Source: CAYWIT01 sp964458415 (GTDB lineage: Bacteria; Pseudomonadota; Alphaproteobacteria; Micavibrionales; UBA2020). From it: 64,000 nt of DNA. Below the pieces are notes generated by a model that did not search any database, was not told the origin of the DNA, and worked only from the letters and a program-made list of their open reading frames with translations. Where the stretch lies: NCBI GenBank assembly GCA_964458415.1, contig CAYWIT010000009.1, forward strand, positions 25,461-89,460, in the 5' to 3' direction. Shown in pieces: positions 42,191 through 51,417 of the stretch (the stretch's first letter is position 1; the number at the start of each line of letters is the position of its first letter). Position numbers and translations under genes: made by a program.

Positions 42191-44401
42191 TTAACCATCC
42201 TCGCCCCGTGCCTTCAGCATGATTTCAGGGGCTGAAAACTCCCCAATATTCTTGAATCCAACACGTAACAGAATAAGTGTTTCGCTTTCGCCCGTCGCCT
42301 CGGATATCAGGTTACGCGTTCCCTGCGCTGTAAAAGAAAAGCACTCGTCTGTATAGCCCAGCCCGGCGGTTGCTTTTCTGGTGCCGGGATCCTCGCCAAG
42401 ATCAAACAATGCACCGGCGCTTACCCTCCAGTTTTTTGTCAATCGATAGCTGCCCTTGATATTGGCCTGTTCCCGCGCCTCGGTAAAGTCTGTGCCCCCG
42501 GTGTTGTCAACATAGATATAACGCGTATTCAGGTTCAGGGCGCCATATCCTGTGCTGGCCTGCAGTTCATGGCGGTGAGCGGCAAGATTCCTGTTATCGA
42601 GCTGGAACTTGTAATCCATATCCAGATGGCGGTCGAGCCCAATCCGGATCTGCCCGACGATATCAGAAGCCCTGCCATCAAGACCTGAATTTTGCGGGAA
42701 AAGCGCGTCATCGTCAAACCTGTAGCTCTGGCCAATAAAGGCCCTGCCATAACGTCCCCCATCGCCATAAATACCTGTGCGCAAACCGTAATTTATACGG
42801 GCGCCGTCTTCGATGCGGTCCACGCCCGGAAAACGATTGTCATCAAACAGATTATTCGCATCAAGCTGAACGTCGATACTGTCTTCATTTGGAATTTTCA
42901 GGTTTGTATCATTCAATTGCGGACTGATACTGGCGCCCGCTATTGGCTCCAAAAGTATTTGTGCAGCGCTGATTTTTTTTGCTAATGGATAGCTTCCTGT
43001 AAGGCTTGCCACGGCTGCCCCCCGCGAAGCATTTGCGGAATCCCCTGTCGTTGTCCTGTTTTGCATGGAATACATATCTTCACGGGCGCTCATATCAAGC
43101 TTTGTAACAATGCCTTGCGGTAAAATATCCCTGCGTTGCCAACCAGCTTCCAGAGATACACGCTGAACGTCCTGCCCGCCTTCATCGCGGAGCAGAGCCG
43201 CGGTGGAAAGGCCAACGGAACCACGCCCCCCCATCAGGCTGCCCGGTTCGCCAATCATGCGGTGCTCCGCCAGCGGCAAGATATCCGGTTGCTCAGGCCG
43301 CGTCCCAAGACGAACGTCCTGAAAGCTAAGAACGCTGATGCGCGAGTAATCCCGTCCGGAAAACCGTTCGGCATAGGCTTCGTTATTCAATACGTTTTCA
43401 CGCGAAATATCATACAGGCGCAGGTATTGCTTGTCCGATACGCGCTTGACGTCGAAACCGGCACGCCATTTCTCGTCCAGATCAAGCGCCCCATTTGCGA
43501 AGATATGACCTCGCAATCTATCCTGCTCAACCCGCCCGTCCGCTTCCTTGCGGTCAGACTGGACTCCGCTTGTGTCGATCTGCAAACGGCCATTCTCAAA
43601 GCGCTGCCGCCACTGTCCTTCGACAAAAACGCCTTTACGTGTTGTGGGCATGACCTGAAGCGTTGCGTCTTTGTCGGGGGCGATATCGCCAAAATAGTAT
43701 CCGCCTTTCACGTGCGTGCCTAGGTCATCGGACCAGCCATACTCGGGCTTGAGAAAGCCGCTCTTGCGTTTTACGGAGGGATCGGCATGCGAAAAGAGGG
43801 GCGAAAAGGCCACGGGTACACCCAGAAATTCCATCCGTGCATTTTTATACTTTACGGTTTTGGCTTCCGTATCATGGATAACCCTGTCAGCCTTGATTTG
43901 CCAGAGGGGATGCGGGTCTGCTTCGCATACTTCGCAAGGCGTATAGGAAGCCTCTGTCATTGTCGTTTTTGTGCCGCCTTCCCGTTTCGCTTCCAACGCG
44001 GTAAAGCGCGTACCGTCTGTCAGCAAGGACAGCAGGCTATGGACATAGCCGTCCTTCATGTTTTTACTGAGCTCTATGTATTCGGCAAAGTGGACATCAC
44101 CTGTTTCATCCAGCAGGGAAACGTTACCGATAGCTGAAACCGTATCTGTTGCCAGATTATAAACCATTTTGTCTGCATGAAGAATTTTTCCACCCTGTAT
44201 CAGCTCAACATCGCCCTCGGCGGTGACGGTCTGGGCCTTGTCATCATGGGAGAGCGTTTTGGCTTGAAAGTTAACGGGGAGGTCTGTACCGCTGCTCAAC
44301 GGCGCAGCATTGGCCGTCGGCACGACAAGCAGGAAGGCCAGCAGAGTGGCTCCGGCAAAGGCCGGGATCACTCTTGAGAAACACTGAAAAAAAACATTCA
44401 T
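42191..44401 (-). CDS. lptD: LPS-assembly protein LptD
   Basis: LptD is the outer-membrane beta barrel that inserts LPS. The 736-residue protein has a signal peptide (cleavage near TANAA). Its LptA-like OstA domain (about 45-150) reads QAKTLSHDDKAQTVTAEGDV and ADKMVYNLATDTVSAIGNV. The barrel begins near KRKSGFLKPEYGWSDDLGTH. The paired cysteines CEVCE are near residue 160 and a single Cys (DECFSF) is near the end. lptE is not adjacent. It lies 74 bases downstream of the helicase with its own promoter. Confidence 0.95.
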   Translation of the reverse strand: MNVFFQCFSRVIPAFAGATLLAFLLVVPTANAAPLSSGTDLPVNFQAKTLSHDDKAQTVTAEGDVELIQGGKILHADKMVYNLATDTVSAIGNVSLLDETGDVHFAEYIELSKNMKDGYVHSLLSLLTDGTRFTALEAKREGGTKTTMTEASYTPCEVCEADPHPLWQIKADRVIHDTEAKTVKYKNARMEFLGVPVAFSPLFSHADPSVKRKSGFLKPEYGWSDDLGTHVKGGYYFGDIAPDKDATLQVMPTTRKGVFVEGQWRQRFENGRLQIDTSGVQSDRKEADGRVEQDRLRGHIFANGALDLDEKWRAGFDVKRVSDKQYLRLYDISRENVLNNEAYAERFSGRDYSRISVLSFQDVRLGTRPEQPDILPLAEHRMIGEPGSLMGGRGSVGLSTAALLRDEGGQDVQRVSLEAGWQRRDILPQGIVTKLDMSAREDMYSMQNRTTTGDSANASRGAAVASLTGSYPLAKKISAAQILLEPIAGASISPQLNDTNLKIPNEDSIDVQLDANNLFDDNRFPGVDRIEDGARINYGLRTGIYGDGGRYGRAFIGQSYRFDDDALFPQNSGLDGRASDIVGQIRIGLDRHLDMDYKFQLDNRNLAAHRHELQASTGYGALNLNTRYIYVDNTGGTDFTEAREQANIKGSYRLTKNWRVSAGALFDLGEDPGTRKATAGLGYTDECFSFTAQGTRNLISEATGESETLILLRVGFKNIGEFSAPEIMLKARGEDG

Positions 44402-44435
44402 TGCAGAGACACCGCCAACTTGAACAGATTGTGCG

Positions 44436-44464
44436 ATTGTCCTTAAAAATCAGCGGGATGTCAA
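44436..44464 (-). promoter_or_regulatory. sigma70 promoter of lptD
   Basis: On the minus strand TTGACA (44459-44464), a 17-base spacer and GACAAT (44436-44441, 4 of 6 matches) lie 34 bases before the lptD start codon. This would let lptD be transcribed independently of the upstream helicase gene. Confidence 0.5.
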
Positions 44465-44475
44465 TGGTTAACGGC

Positions 44476-45774
44476 CTAGCGTTTTGCCAGAAACGAAGGA
44501 ACATCATCTCCGAAAGCGCCTGTGTTATCTTCTGATTCAATATCAGGGTGATTGCGCTGACGGCGATCTTCTTTCTGGTGGCGGTTTTTATGCCGTTCCT
44601 TTTCACGGACAGCCGCATGCGGCTTTTCTTCCCGTACAGGCGTATCACTGATGCCGGCAACATCCAGCACATTGATCGTTTTCTTGATCAGCTTTTGAAT
44701 GTTGTTCAGCTGTTTTTCGTCCATGGGCGTTACAAAGGTGAATGAGCGGCCCTGCGCCCCTGCCCGGCCCGTGCGGCCGATGCGGTGTACGTAATCCTCG
44801 GCATTGAACGGGACATCCCAGTTGAAGACATGGGACATACCCTGAACGTCAAGGCCACGCGCGGCAACATCGCTGCAGACCAGAATCTGTATTTCATTTG
44901 CTTTGAATTTGTTAAGGGCCGCTGTCCGTTCTGTTTGCTCCATATCACCGTGTAGTGCGGCTGCCTTGATACCTTTGCTCCGCATACTGCGGCAAACTTC
45001 ATCAATGTCGCGCTTGCGGTTACAGAAGACAAAGGCATTTTTGACTTCTTCCTGCTGATAGAGCTTGTAAAATGTCGCAAATTTTTGACGGGTGTGCGGG
45101 ACATTGACCAGAAACTGTTCAACATTCACCGATGTGGACGATGTCGCTGATACTGATATGGTTTTAGGGTTGCTCAGATATTTGTCTGCAAGCCGTTTGA
45201 TCTCCGGCGGCATGGTGGCCGAGAAAAACAATGTTTGGCGGATCGGCGGCAGGATAGAAACAATTTTTTCCAGATCGGGAATAAACCCCATATCCAGCAT
45301 GCGATCCGCTTCATCAATAACAAGAATCTTGATATCAGCCAGTAAAATTTTGCCACGCTCGAATAAATCAAGCAGACGCCCCGGCGTTGCGATCAGCACA
45401 TCGACCCCGCGCTCCAGCTTGCGGACCTGTTCATCCATGGACGTGCCGCCAACGATTAGTGCCATCGTCAGTGAGCTGTGATACTTGCCGTACTTGACAA
45501 AATTTTCCGATATTTGCGCAGCAAGTTCCCGTGTCGGGCTCAAGATCAGGGAACGTGGCATGCGGGCCTTGGCGCGCCCCCCCGCAAGCGTATCAATCAT
45601 AGGGATTGTAAAGGCGGCTGTCTTGCCTGTGCCGGTCTGGGCAAGGCCAAGGACGTCACGGCACATCTGAATGACAGGGATGGCCTGTTCCTGTATCGGG
45701 GTTGGGTTTTTGTATCCCGCTTCTTCAATGGCCTTGAGGACGCCTTCACTGAGGCCTAAATCTTTAAATTCCAT
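44476..45774 (-). CDS. DEAD-box RNA helicase, RhlE-like
   Basis: This 432-residue helicase has the Q motif (NPTPIQEQAIPVI), motif I AQTGTGKTA, motif II DEAD in VIDEADRMLDMGF, motif III SAT, and motif VI HRIGRTGRAGAQG. A short basic tail, HKNRHQKEDRRQR, probably binds RNA. RhlE/CsdA-type roles in ribosome assembly and cold adaptation are likely. The open frame reaches 45816, but the ATG at 45774 (MEFKDLGLSEG) fits the family start. Confidence 0.95.
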   Translation of the reverse strand: MEFKDLGLSEGVLKAIEEAGYKNPTPIQEQAIPVIQMCRDVLGLAQTGTGKTAAFTIPMIDTLAGGRAKARMPRSLILSPTRELAAQISENFVKYGKYHSSLTMALIVGGTSMDEQVRKLERGVDVLIATPGRLLDLFERGKILLADIKILVIDEADRMLDMGFIPDLEKIVSILPPIRQTLFFSATMPPEIKRLADKYLSNPKTISVSATSSTSVNVEQFLVNVPHTRQKFATFYKLYQQEEVKNAFVFCNRKRDIDEVCRSMRSKGIKAAALHGDMEQTERTAALNKFKANEIQILVCSDVAARGLDVQGMSHVFNWDVPFNAEDYVHRIGRTGRAGAQGRSFTFVTPMDEKQLNNIQKLIKKTINVLDVAGISDTPVREEKPHAAVREKERHKNRHQKEDRRQRNHPDIESEDNTGAFGDDVPSFLAKR

Positions 45775-45884
45775 AACTGTAACGTTTTCGTTCTTTCTTT
45801 GTTGTGTCGAATACATTGCTCATACGCAATTTTCAATGTAATTTAAAGCATAATCTTTTTATATAAAATTGATGAGGGCAGGAA

Positions 45885-46925
45885 ATGGCCAAAACCAGAC
45901 CGCAAATGACCGCAACAGGCAATAAAACCATCAATACCTTGCCTGTCAAACTTCCTTCCCCCGCCAACAGGGATGCACATGCGCGCAATCCCGGTACGTC
46001 CCTCAGTATAGATTGGCTGGAAGGCGTAGAAGTCAATCTGAGTGCCGTGGAACGCCGCACCTCTACCCTGTTGGGGAGACGGACAGTCAAGAAGGAATGG
46101 CAGGCGGCATGGCTGCTGAAGGCTCTATCCTGTATCGACCTGACGACGCTCTCGGGAGACGATACGCCTGGACGTGTTAAACGTCTCTGCGCCAAGGCAA
46201 AAAAGCCCCTGCGCGACGATATCGTCGAAGCTCTTGGTATTGAAGGCCTGCACCTGACAACGGGTGCCGTCTGCGTTTATCATGAAATGGTTGAGACCGC
46301 CGTGAAAGAGCTGGAAGGTACAAATATTCCTGTGGCTGCCGTTGCCGCCGGTTTTCCACACGGTCTTTCGCCCCTCAAGCAACGGCTGGAGGAAATTCGC
46401 GCTTCCGTTGAGGCGGGCGCAAAGGAAATCGACATTGTTATTACGCGGGGCCACGTCCTGACCGGCAACTGGCAGGCGCTATATGACGAAGTTTCAGCAA
46501 TGCGCGAAGCCTGCGGCGAGGCGCATCTGAAATCCATTCTCGCCACCGGAGAACTGGCCACCATGCGCAACGTCGCCAAGGCCAGCCTTGTTGCCATGAT
46601 GGCGGGATCTGATTTTATCAAGACTTCCACGGGAAAAGAAAGCGTCAATGCCAATCTCAACGTCACGCTGGTCATGATCCGTATGATCCGGGAATATCTG
46701 GAACAGACGGGATACCGTGTCGGCTACAAGCCCGCCGGCGGGATTGGTACGGCAAAGGATGTCATGAATTACCAGTTCCTGATGAAGGAAGAACTCGGCA
46801 ATGAATGGCTCCAGCCGGACTTGTTTCGCATCGGTGCCTCGTCCCTGCTCGCCGATATCGAGCGTCAGTTGGAACATTTTGTGACCGGTCGCTATTCCGC
46901 CAACAATCGCCATCCGGTGGGGTAA
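45885..46925 (+). CDS. deoC: deoxyribose-phosphate aldolase
   Basis: DeoC cleaves 2-deoxyribose 5-phosphate to glyceraldehyde 3-phosphate and acetaldehyde. The 346-residue protein is the long form. The Schiff-base lysine lies in FIKTSTGKES, the second active-site lysine in YKPAGGIGTAKD, and DLTTLSGDDTPGRV is near residue 85. In this class it typically sits next to the tandem aldehyde dehydrogenase, which would oxidise the acetaldehyde. Here a GIY-YIG unit lies between them. Confidence 0.95.
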   Translation: MAKTRPQMTATGNKTINTLPVKLPSPANRDAHARNPGTSLSIDWLEGVEVNLSAVERRTSTLLGRRTVKKEWQAAWLLKALSCIDLTTLSGDDTPGRVKRLCAKAKKPLRDDIVEALGIEGLHLTTGAVCVYHEMVETAVKELEGTNIPVAAVAAGFPHGLSPLKQRLEEIRASVEAGAKEIDIVITRGHVLTGNWQALYDEVSAMREACGEAHLKSILATGELATMRNVAKASLVAMMAGSDFIKTSTGKESVNANLNVTLVMIRMIREYLEQTGYRVGYKPAGGIGTAKDVMNYQFLMKEELGNEWLQPDLFRIGASSLLADIERQLEHFVTGRYSANNRHPVG

Positions 46926-47004
46926 GGATTTATGTTTCTCCATCGCAGGGTGACAAGTCTGGAAAAGAGGGCTCAACAGTGACCATCGCAAATGTCTCCG
47001 CCCC

Positions 47005-47076
47005 CCACCCCCGCGAAAGCGGGGGTCTGGCAACTGAAGAATAAAAAGGCCGGATGCCCGCCAGCGCGGGCATGGC
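47005..47076. repeat. double-hairpin palindromic repeat, copy A
   Basis: This 72-base element holds two perfect hairpins. CCCCCGC-GAAA-GCGGGGG lies at 47008-47025 and ATGCCCGC-CAGC-GCGGGCAT at 47054-47073, joined by a diverged linker ending AAAAAGGCCGG. It matches copy B at 47395-47463 in the same orientation. It is REP-like and sits directly upstream of the GIY-YIG gene. Confidence 0.88.
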
Positions 47077-47087
47077 GCGGATAAAAG

Positions 47088-47387
47088 ATGAAAGAAGAAG
47101 AACAATACTACGTCTATATACTCGCGAAAGGAAGGAACAGTACATTCTACACGGGATTCACGGAAAACCTTGCCAAGCGCGTTTACGAACACAAAAACGA
47201 ACTCGCCGATGGGTTTACGAAGAAGTGCGATGTAAAGATGCTGGTGTATTATGAGGTTTACAACGACTACGAAACCGCTCTGAACCGCGAGAAGAGATTG
47301 AAAAAGTGGAACAGGCCTTGGAAGATGAGACTGATCGAAGAGATGAACCTGAACTGGGAAGACTTGTACGAAAAGATATACCAATAA
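47088..47387 (+). CDS. GIY-YIG nuclease-domain protein
   Basis: This 99-residue single-domain protein is of the UPF0213/COG2827-like small GIY-YIG type. The GIY strand is YYVYILAKGRNSTFYTGFT, then the catalytic Arg31 and Tyr33 in NLAKRVYEHK, and Glu in ETALNREKRLKKWNR. No DNA-binding extension is present. It is bracketed by two copies of a double-hairpin repeat, so the gene and repeats look like one mobile or repeat-associated unit inserted between deoC and the aldehyde dehydrogenase gene. Confidence 0.9.
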   Translation: MKEEEQYYVYILAKGRNSTFYTGFTENLAKRVYEHKNELADGFTKKCDVKMLVYYEVYNDYETALNREKRLKKWNRPWKMRLIEEMNLNWEDLYEKIYQ

Positions 47388-47394
47388 CACATTG

Positions 47395-47463
47395 CCACCC
47401 CCGCGAAGGCGGGGGACTGGCATAAAAACAAAAAGGCCGGATGCCCGCCAGCGCGGGCATGGC
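47395..47463. repeat. double-hairpin palindromic repeat, copy B
   Basis: This is the direct copy of the 47005-47076 element. Its hairpin 1 is CCCCCGC-GAAG-GCGGGGG, with a single loop change, and hairpin 2 is identical (ATGCCCGC-CAGC-GCGGGCAT). It starts 8 bases after the GIY-YIG stop and ends 15 bases before the aldehyde dehydrogenase ATG. Confidence 0.88.
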
Positions 47464-47478
47464 AATGGGAGAACCAAC

Positions 47479-49884
47479 ATGACCACCGCAAAAGTCGCAG
47501 AAATTTTTGAAACCATGGAATACGGCCCCGCACCCGAGAGCGACAAAACCGCCCGCGAATGGCTGGAAAGTCATGGCCGCAGTATCGGCCACTTCATCGC
47601 CAACAAATGGGTCAAACCATCCAAAGGAAAATCCTTCACCACAAAAAATCCGGCGACGGGTGAAATCCTCGCCAAAATCGCTCTTGGCACAAAAAGCGAT
47701 GTTGATACCGCCGTCAAGGCCGCGCAAAAAGCGCAGAAAATATGGCAGGCGCTGGACGGTCATGTCCGTACGAAATACCTTTATGCCCTTGCCCGCCTGA
47801 TCCAGAAAAACGCGCGCCTGATCGCCGTGCTGGAAACGCTGGATAACGGCAAGCCTATCCGCGAAACGCGCGATATCGACGTGGCTCTTGCCGCGCGTCA
47901 TTTTTATCATCACGCCGGATGGGCGCAGATTCTTGACACCGAATTTCCGGGCTATGAAGCCTGCGGCGTTGTTGGTCAGGTTATTCCATGGAACTTTCCC
48001 TTCCTGATGATGGCGTGGAAAATCGCGCCTGCCCTCGCCGCCGGTAATACGGTTGTGCTCAAGCCTGCCGAATTCACGCCCCTCACGGCAGCACTGTTCG
48101 CCGAGCTTTGCCTTGAAGCCGGCCTGCCCGCTGGTGTCGTCAATATCGTGCAAGGTGATGGCTCTACCGGCGCCGAAATCACAAAGCATCCCGGCATTGC
48201 CAAGATCGCTTTTACGGGATCGACCGAAGTGGGCCGCATTATTCGTGAAGCAACGGCAGGCAGCGGCAAAACGCTGACGCTGGAGCTGGGCGGAAAATCC
48301 CCCACCATCGTTTTTGAAAATGCCGACCTCGACAGCGCCGTCGAAGGGGTGGTTGATGGTATCTGGCTCAATCAGGGCGAGATCTGCTGCGCCGGCTCGC
48401 GCCTTTTGCTGCAGGAAGGCATCGCCGAAAAAATGATCGCCAAGCTGACTGCACGGATGAAGCACTTGCGTGTTGGCGCCCCCCTCGACAAAACCGTAGA
48501 TATGGGGGCAATCGTCAACGATGAGCAGTACAAAAAAATTGACCGCCTTGTAAAAACAGGCGTCAGGGAAGGTGCAAAACTTGTTCAACCCGGCAAGGAT
48601 TCCTGCCCTGACAAAGGTTGCTTCTACCCGCCGACGATGCTGACAAGCGTGCAAACCTCCGCCACTGTGGCGCAGGAAGAAATCTTTGGCCCCGTTGTCT
48701 CCGTCATGACCTTCCGCACACCGGAAGAAGCCGTATTGCTGGCCAATAACACACGCTATGGACTTGCCGCGAGCATTTGGAGCGAGAACATCAACCTCGC
48801 GCTCGATGTCGCGCCAAAAATCAAAGCAGGCGTTGTCTGGATCAATTCTACCAATATGTTTGACGCGGCTTGCGGCTTCGGTGGATACCGCGAATCCGGT
48901 TTTGGCCGCGAAGGCGGGCGTGAAGGCATGTATGCCTATCTGAAGCCGGCGTTTCTCAAATCTCTCCCCTCTTATAAGGAGGTTAAAACCAGCCTTTCAC
49001 CTGCAAAACATGTCGGTGCCGTCGAAGGTCTGGCCAATATTGACCGTACGGCCAAGCTTTATATTGGCGGAAAACAGGCCCGCCCTGACGGGGCCTATAG
49101 CCTGTCCATTACAGACGCGAAGGGCAAACTCGCCGGACAGGTGGGTGAAGGCAACCGCAAGGACATCCGCAATGCAGTCGAGGCCGCGAAGAAAGCCGAG
49201 GGATGGGGAAAATCCGCGCACCATCTACGCGCCCAGATTCTTTATTACATCGCGGAAAACCTGTCGGTACGCGCCGAAGAGTTTAAAAAGCGCCTTGTGC
49301 AAATGACGGGCGTTACTCCGGTCGCGGCGCAAAAGGAAGTGGATGAAGCCATTCGTCGCCTCTTTACATACGGGGCATGGGCAGACAAGTATGACGGTGC
49401 TGTACATACGCCCCCTGCCCGTCTTGTCGCGGCCGCAATGAAGGAGCCCGTCGGTATTCTGGGGCTTGTATGTCCGGATGAAAATCCGCTGCTATCTTTT
49501 GTTTCTCTGTTCGCACCGGCAATGGTCATGGGCAACCGGAGTGTTGTTATTCCTTCGGAAAAGTATCCACTGCTGGCGACAGACTTCTATCAGGTTTTCG
49601 ATACGTCTGACGTTGTCGCGGGAACGGTTAATATTGTAACCGGTATCCGCAAGGACCTGAGCAAGACTTTGGCCGAGCATGACGAGGTGGATGCGATCTG
49701 GTATTTCGGTTCAGATTCCGCAGGGAGCGCCCTTGTCGAAAAATCATCTATCGGAAATCTCAAGCGTACTTGGGTCAATAACGGAAAACAACGCGACTGG
49801 TTTGACCGCGAACAGGCCGAGGGGGAAGAGTTCCTTCGCCATGCGACGGAAATCAAGAACGTCTGGATCCCCTATGGGGAATAA
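47479..49884 (+). CDS. tandem aldehyde dehydrogenase (two ALDH modules)
   Basis: This 801-residue protein is about twice the usual ALDH length. The N-terminal module (to about 490) has PWNFPFLMMAWKIAPALAAG, FTGSTEVGR, LELGGKSPTIVFENADLD with the general-base Glu, and the nucleophile Cys in NQGEICCAGS. The C-terminal module (about 520-801) is ALDH-like but lacks Cys and LELGG motifs, so it is probably structural. It likely oxidises acetaldehyde from DeoC. The ATG at 47479 is chosen; upstream frame is repeat sequence. Confidence 0.92.
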   Translation: MTTAKVAEIFETMEYGPAPESDKTAREWLESHGRSIGHFIANKWVKPSKGKSFTTKNPATGEILAKIALGTKSDVDTAVKAAQKAQKIWQALDGHVRTKYLYALARLIQKNARLIAVLETLDNGKPIRETRDIDVALAARHFYHHAGWAQILDTEFPGYEACGVVGQVIPWNFPFLMMAWKIAPALAAGNTVVLKPAEFTPLTAALFAELCLEAGLPAGVVNIVQGDGSTGAEITKHPGIAKIAFTGSTEVGRIIREATAGSGKTLTLELGGKSPTIVFENADLDSAVEGVVDGIWLNQGEICCAGSRLLLQEGIAEKMIAKLTARMKHLRVGAPLDKTVDMGAIVNDEQYKKIDRLVKTGVREGAKLVQPGKDSCPDKGCFYPPTMLTSVQTSATVAQEEIFGPVVSVMTFRTPEEAVLLANNTRYGLAASIWSENINLALDVAPKIKAGVVWINSTNMFDAACGFGGYRESGFGREGGREGMYAYLKPAFLKSLPSYKEVKTSLSPAKHVGAVEGLANIDRTAKLYIGGKQARPDGAYSLSITDAKGKLAGQVGEGNRKDIRNAVEAAKKAEGWGKSAHHLRAQILYYIAENLSVRAEEFKKRLVQMTGVTPVAAQKEVDEAIRRLFTYGAWADKYDGAVHTPPARLVAAAMKEPVGILGLVCPDENPLLSFVSLFAPAMVMGNRSVVIPSEKYPLLATDFYQVFDTSDVVAGTVNIVTGIRKDLSKTLAEHDEVDAIWYFGSDSAGSALVEKSSIGNLKRTWVNNGKQRDWFDREQAEGEEFLRHATEIKNVWIPYGE

Positions 49885-49910
49885 AGTCCGTTCAACGGGC
49901 TGACCTGCTT

Positions 49911-51326
49911 TTAACCAGGGCCAGAGCCGGGATCAAAGCTTTTTTTCGCTGGCGCTGGTGTTGCAGGAACGTCAGGTTTGCCTGCTTCGATTGCAGGCGT
50001 ATTTGCCTTGTTGTTAAATTCATCCAGAAGCGGCGGTTTTACGGTTGCCGTCATGGTCTTGACCTTTTGGAGCGCCTGCTTGCGGTCTTGTACCGTCTGC
50101 ATAATCTTGCCGCGTGATTCATAGTAGCGCGTCAGAAATCCGGGCAGCCATCCGGGAATGCTATCTTTGTTCCGGCTGGCAACCCACCCGTTCAGTTTAT
50201 CCATCTGTTCCTGTGTGCCACCCAGCTCCATAAATTTTTCTCGCGCCATATCAACAGACTTACGGATTTCGACAATCAGGTTTGTAGTGTTGTTATTGGC
50301 TGAAACAAAACCCTGTTCAAGCTGCAGCCGTTTCTGTGATGCGTTCAAAAGATACGCATAGACTTCACATTCAGCCGCAAATTTTTTGAACGGCTCAATA
50401 TGCACGCCTTTTTCTTCAATCTGGTCAAGGTATTCAGTAGCTTCGTCCAGAATGTCTATCATTTCTACATGGCGATCAGAATATTTACCCAACAACCTGT
50501 CCGCTTTGCCAAGGAACTGTTCCTTTTCTGCAGGATCCAGCCCGCCGATCTTCTCGAAAGAGCCGGGCTGTGCCAAGGATTTTTGAACACTGAGATAGAA
50601 TGCGCCGATATAAGTTGCAAACTTGTCCATATCAGACAGGATTTCACCGACCTGCAGCAATCTGTCCAGCGTCGTGGAACGGTCAGAAATGGTTTCGGCC
50701 ATGTCCGACAGAACGCCGCCTTCCATTTTTGCTTGAAGATGCGGGTTTTCATGGGTTTGGTTTACTGCCAGAATAGATCGGGATATCTCCGAGCGTTTAA
50801 AGGCGGATTCCGCCACAATTTTCCCCTCAACGCGCCGATAAGGATGTCCGGCGTCATCAAAGGCGATGCCTTCAATATTTGCGGCAAGGTGATAATGCTC
50901 GATATTGTAGTAATAGGTCTTGAGTTCTGGATATTTCTCTGCCGGATAGTGTTCCTCGGTTAACTGCACCGGTTCGCGTGTTCCTGCAGCGCTGGCCATG
51001 CTGTCAAATTTGGCAATGTGATATATCGCTTCGGGAAATGAACAATCTTCTTTACTGGCGATTTCCGTTTTAAACTTTCCATCGGCCATATCCAGATCGA
51101 AAATCATATAGTGCATGACGCGCCATTTATCCTGCTGCTGGTCAACATTGAGGGCGACCCAGAATTCGACATAGTTGGCGACGAGATTATTATTTTTATA
51201 AGCATCCGTCCGCACAGAATCAAAAAACTGCGCTTTTTTTGGCAAGGCTGACGCAAGCTTGTCATCCCATGATTGCGCTTCTTTGGGAGGGGCAGCGGAT
51301 TGATCTTCTTTTTTCTTGCCGAACAT
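49911..51326 (-). CDS. hypothetical coiled-coil protein, TelA-neighbour
   Basis: This 471-residue protein of unknown family starts MFGKKKEDQSAAPPKEA and has no signal peptide. The N-terminal half is mixed alpha/beta (NYVEFWVALNVDQQQDKWRV). Residues about 230-430 are long helices (ILDEATEYLDQIEEKGVHIE), and the tail is Pro/Ala/Lys-rich. The start at 51326 has GAGAGG six bases upstream. It lies just after a terminator that follows the TelA-like gene, and the two form a probable functional pair. Confidence 0.7.
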   Translation of the reverse strand: MFGKKKEDQSAAPPKEAQSWDDKLASALPKKAQFFDSVRTDAYKNNNLVANYVEFWVALNVDQQQDKWRVMHYMIFDLDMADGKFKTEIASKEDCSFPEAIYHIAKFDSMASAAGTREPVQLTEEHYPAEKYPELKTYYYNIEHYHLAANIEGIAFDDAGHPYRRVEGKIVAESAFKRSEISRSILAVNQTHENPHLQAKMEGGVLSDMAETISDRSTTLDRLLQVGEILSDMDKFATYIGAFYLSVQKSLAQPGSFEKIGGLDPAEKEQFLGKADRLLGKYSDRHVEMIDILDEATEYLDQIEEKGVHIEPFKKFAAECEVYAYLLNASQKRLQLEQGFVSANNNTTNLIVEIRKSVDMAREKFMELGGTQEQMDKLNGWVASRNKDSIPGWLPGFLTRYYESRGKIMQTVQDRKQALQKVKTMTATVKPPLLDEFNNKANTPAIEAGKPDVPATPAPAKKSFDPGSGPG

Positions 51327-51365
51327 TTTTCGCCTCTCATTAGTATTCATAAAGTCTAGTCAAGG

Positions 51366-51415
51366 TTAAAAAAAGGCCGGTGCTCCCTTTCTTGGGGGAA
51401 ACACCGGTCTTTTTC
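51366..51415 (-). terminator. Rho-independent terminator after the TelA-like gene
   Basis: On the minus strand a stem ACCGGTG...CACCGGC with a TCCC/GGGA extension and loop is followed by seven T residues. It lies between the TelA-like stop (51418) and the start of the 471-residue gene (51326), so expression of the latter needs readthrough or its own promoter. Confidence 0.75.
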
Positions 51416-51417
51416 TC

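Noticed and set aside
46494..48654. Long minus-strand frames across deoC, the GIY-YIG gene and the aldehyde dehydrogenase (350 and 479 codons)
   Set aside because: They are antisense to well-recognised genes and read through the GC-rich hairpin repeats, giving Arg/Pro/Gly strings with no family match.
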